A program made the translations under genes and the position numbers. Positions 59,779 through 64,000 of a DNA stretch of 64,000 nt are shown here, in pieces. The notes beneath the pieces are model-generated. The model had not been told where the DNA came from. It worked only from the letters and a program-made list of their open reading frames with translations, and ran no database searches. Source of the stretch: Argentina anserina (taxonomy: Eukaryota; Streptophyta; Magnoliopsida; Rosales; Rosaceae); the NCBI RefSeq assembly GCF_933775445.1, contig NC_065872.1, forward strand, positions 23,126,001-23,190,000, read 5' to 3'. Each line of letters opens with the position of its first letter. The stretch's first letter is position 1.

Positions 59779-61150
59779 TGATGCAGCTCAACTAACTCGT
59801 TGGAATCCACCATCGGCAACCTTGAATCCACAAGACTAGGGTTTCTCGAATTCAGCAGGATAATTGAATAAACTCAAATGTTTATTGATATAGTTCTCCA
59901 AATACAAAAAAAAAAGATGATTCTTATATATGCATCAATAACCTAAACAAAATCAAAGTCATAATCTAACATTGAAACCGAAAGAATCCAAATTAAAAAG
60001 AAAACAAAGAAACCTAAATAATAGAGTTCTAAAAGGAAAATAAAACTAGCCTAAAACACTAAATGTTGAATCGGAACATTGAAATGTCATTACTCGTCGT
60101 TCCCATTCCAGAAATGAATTATGCTTCTCAAACAAACATTCTAGCCAAAATCTGCTCAAATCTGATTCACAAATTAAAATCTGCAATTTTGTACGAGTAA
60201 CTCGAAAAATCTAAAAGATCTTCTTCTTAAATATTCCAGTTGCTAGTTGCCTTAGAACACGCCAATTACCTATCGTCAAATCATTCTTCTTAATCGTTCA
60301 CCGCTTCCTTACTTTTACATTATTCTGATTTAATTTACCCCCTCCTTGTCCCGTATCACACACTCTCTCTCTCCCTCCCTCCCCCTGTCATCGACCTTCA
60401 TCAAATCTCTCTCTCTCTCTCTCCCTGTCATCGACCTTCATCAAATCTCTCTGTAATCGCAACATCCTCTAGTTCTTCCTTCACCGGCTGCCTCAGATTG
60501 CATCACTACTCCGGCTGGAAGGTCGCAGACTTGCTATTATATGCTTTGGTTAAGCCTTCATGCTCTTCTTCTCAAATGAGTGTGAAATAACCTTATTCTC
60601 TTTACTGTACAAAATTTCAGATGAAGAAGATATTGAAGAAAGAAATCTAAGCATAGATCAGGAAGCAATTGGGTTCTTGTTTAAAATAGTAACTCATAGA
60701 AAAGTTGAAGCAATGTCAAACCAAGTTACTTGTATCAACCTCCTGAATAATTTCCCAACACACTTGTCAAACCAAGTTGAAAGATTTGAATTAGGTATTC
60801 CATAAGTCTATCATTACTCAAATTTCCATTGCACTTGTTGATGCCGATTTTAGCACTAACCGGTCAACGATAGTTCCGTTGAAATCCAACGTGTAAAGTG
60901 GTGGGGTTATTCTCTTGTAGTTGGCTTTTCTTCTCCTTCGATTAGTTGGATTTTATGTGTGATCCAAGTCATCTAGGTTGGGTGATTGAAGATATGCCAC
61001 TGTGGTATGTGTTGTTTCCTTGTAGTCCACATAATGTGATTATAAATTAAATATGGCATTAGCGAAGTTGTACCCTCGACCTCCTTAAATGATGTTGAAT
61101 ACTTGGTCTTGAGCACTACCTCCCTCATTCTATTAGTGAAGTATGTGAGA
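59779..61150. other. Unassigned region
   Basis: The plus-strand ORF 60560-60805 gives SDEEDIEERNLSIDQEAIGFLFK, protein-like in composition, preceded by CAGATGAAG that could be a splice acceptor. I know no family for it, and it may be a gene fragment. Nothing else could be supported. Confidence 0.3.
60358..60455. repeat. Two tandem copies of a CT-rich ~45-bp unit
   Basis: CCCTGTCATCGACCTTCATC followed by AAATCTCTCT occurs twice with CT runs between, in a plus-strand CT-rich stretch that could be a 5' leader. Confidence 0.85.
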
Positions 61151-61199
61151 GCATGACTGTTATTGTTCACCCTCTTTGTTGGGCGAAGTTGATGTTGGC

Positions 61200-61660
61200 C
61201 TCGGACATCCGACACTCAATGGTGGTGGTCGATCACTTGATAGTTGGACACCTCGATGTGGTGCAACACTTTCTCCTCTTGATGATAAGTGTCCAAATCT
61301 CATGTTTGATGAAGTGGGTAGTCTCGTCTTGGACCTCTATTGACTGATGTTAAGTTTTCACACTCAAAGAAGCTAATGTTTGGCCTTGGTCATCCGACAA
61401 TCGATGGTGGGCGTCGACCTTCCTTAGTAGGTGTACTACTAATATGTTTGGCCTCAGTCGTCATCCGCTTGATGGTGGGCATCAATCGTTTTTGGTAGTT
61501 GTCCAACTAGCTATCTTTGGCCTTGGTTGTCCAGAGCCTGATTGCGGATGTTGATCATCCATGGTAGGTGGATGCCTGACATGTTGCCTTGGTCGTTCTC
61601 CACCTGATGGTAGGTGTCGATCGTCCTTGTTAGATGGACACCCGACTCTCTTTTTGGTGG
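61200..61660. repeat. Degenerate ~60-bp repeat with GATGGTGGGCGTCGATC words
   Basis: Variants of GATGGTGGGCATCAATCG / GATGGTAGGTGTCGATCG followed by TTGGTAG-like and GGACACCCGA-like words recur about every 60 bp, mixed with TTGGCCTTGGTC. Divergence is high. No protein is conserved in it. Confidence 0.65.
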
Positions 61661-61852
61661 AGCTCTAACTCTCTTAAAGAAACTTCATCGTAGCAGTGAC
61701 TTGCAAAAGTAGAGAGACAGAATGTCATTGACGGACTAGCCTAAAGCTGGCCAAACACTCTCCGACGCCCAAATCGGTGATGTGTTTGAACGATGAATAA
61801 GGGAATGAGAAGAAAAGTACGATGCATACTCTAGTGTGGCAAGACAAGCATC

Positions 61853-61922
61853 CCTAGAAGGTGTGGGAAAAGCATCCCTGGAAGGTGTGGGCAAAGCATC
61901 CCTGGAAGGTATGGGCGAAACA
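61853..61922. repeat. 24-bp tandem repeat, three copies
   Basis: GCATCCCTGGAAGGTGTGGG with four spacer bases is repeated three times with few changes. Being a multiple of three, it yields PSRDALPTPSRDAF-type repeats in a minus-strand frame (61736-62023), but no gene context supports translation. Confidence 0.9.
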
Positions 61923-63862
<1,940 letters not shown>

Positions 63863-64000
63863 CTTCTCCGATTTCGATTCACAACGACGTTTCCATATGC
63901 ATCTAGGTTTCGTTTCCTCTCTCTCTCAAATGATTTGATTGATGTTGTTAGAAAGACCGAGAGCCTGAAATTCTCATATCTCATATCGGGTAGGTCTCAT

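Overview
The window is nuclear DNA of a flowering plant. Evidence: split genes with GT-AG introns, plant-specific families (WOX homeobox, BODYGUARD-type hydrolase, VAR3-type zinc-finger protein, GT47 glycosyltransferase), and many plant-type transposons (hAT, Mutator-like, PIF/Harbinger, Copia and Gypsy LTR elements, LINE). It looks like a eudicot; I cannot fix the family or species from the sequence alone. No RNA genes, CRISPR arrays or organellar DNA were seen.

Left third (1-25 kb) is gene-bearing, and every gene I recognise lies on the minus strand: the 5' part of a histone H3.3-like gene at the edge (1-258), an intact two-exon GT47/exostosin glycosyltransferase (1775-5070), an intact nine-exon NADH-cytochrome b5 reductase (9676-14163, 280 aa), a BODYGUARD-like alpha/beta hydrolase split by transposons and frameshifted (14786-19185), and a VAR3-like RanBP2 zinc-finger gene with one stop and two frame breaks (21657-24588). 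Between them sit a Pack-type element carrying a trehalose-6-phosphate synthase fragment (about 6.17-7.84 kb), a solo LTR (8186-8897), a hAT-like element with a ~500-bp tandem array (16.05-18.26 kb), a compact deleted Copia element with clean target duplications (19723-20978) and a small hAT element (24771-25201).

The centre (about 25.9-38.1 kb) is one large Mutator-like element with two convergent, decayed genes: a plus-strand gene with a coiled coil and a Ulp1-type protease end, and a minus-strand MURA transposase with a SWIM finger. Introns and intergenic parts of this element are saturated with the hexamer GTAACT (or its complement), while the exons nearly lack it. This resembles the self-recognition system of Arabidopsis VANDAL elements, where the VANC protein binds short repeated words in its own transposon, and is the most interesting feature here.

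From 38 to 50 kb the DNA is a nested graveyard: a Copia gag remnant, Gypsy-type LTR pieces, a 2292-bp solo LTR with perfect 5-bp target duplications, a PIF/Harbinger transposase cut in two, and a LINE RNase H tail.

From 50.6 to 53.2 kb lies an intact three-exon WOX11/12-type homeobox gene (277 aa) on the minus strand. A 2.7-kb hAT element with its own ~500-bp tandem array has landed about 30 bp upstream of its TATA box, with a perfect 8-bp target duplication. The last 8 kb hold a TGTGACAG minisatellite, another small hAT element, degenerate tandem repeats and a 100-bp (GA)n tract, with no gene I can name.
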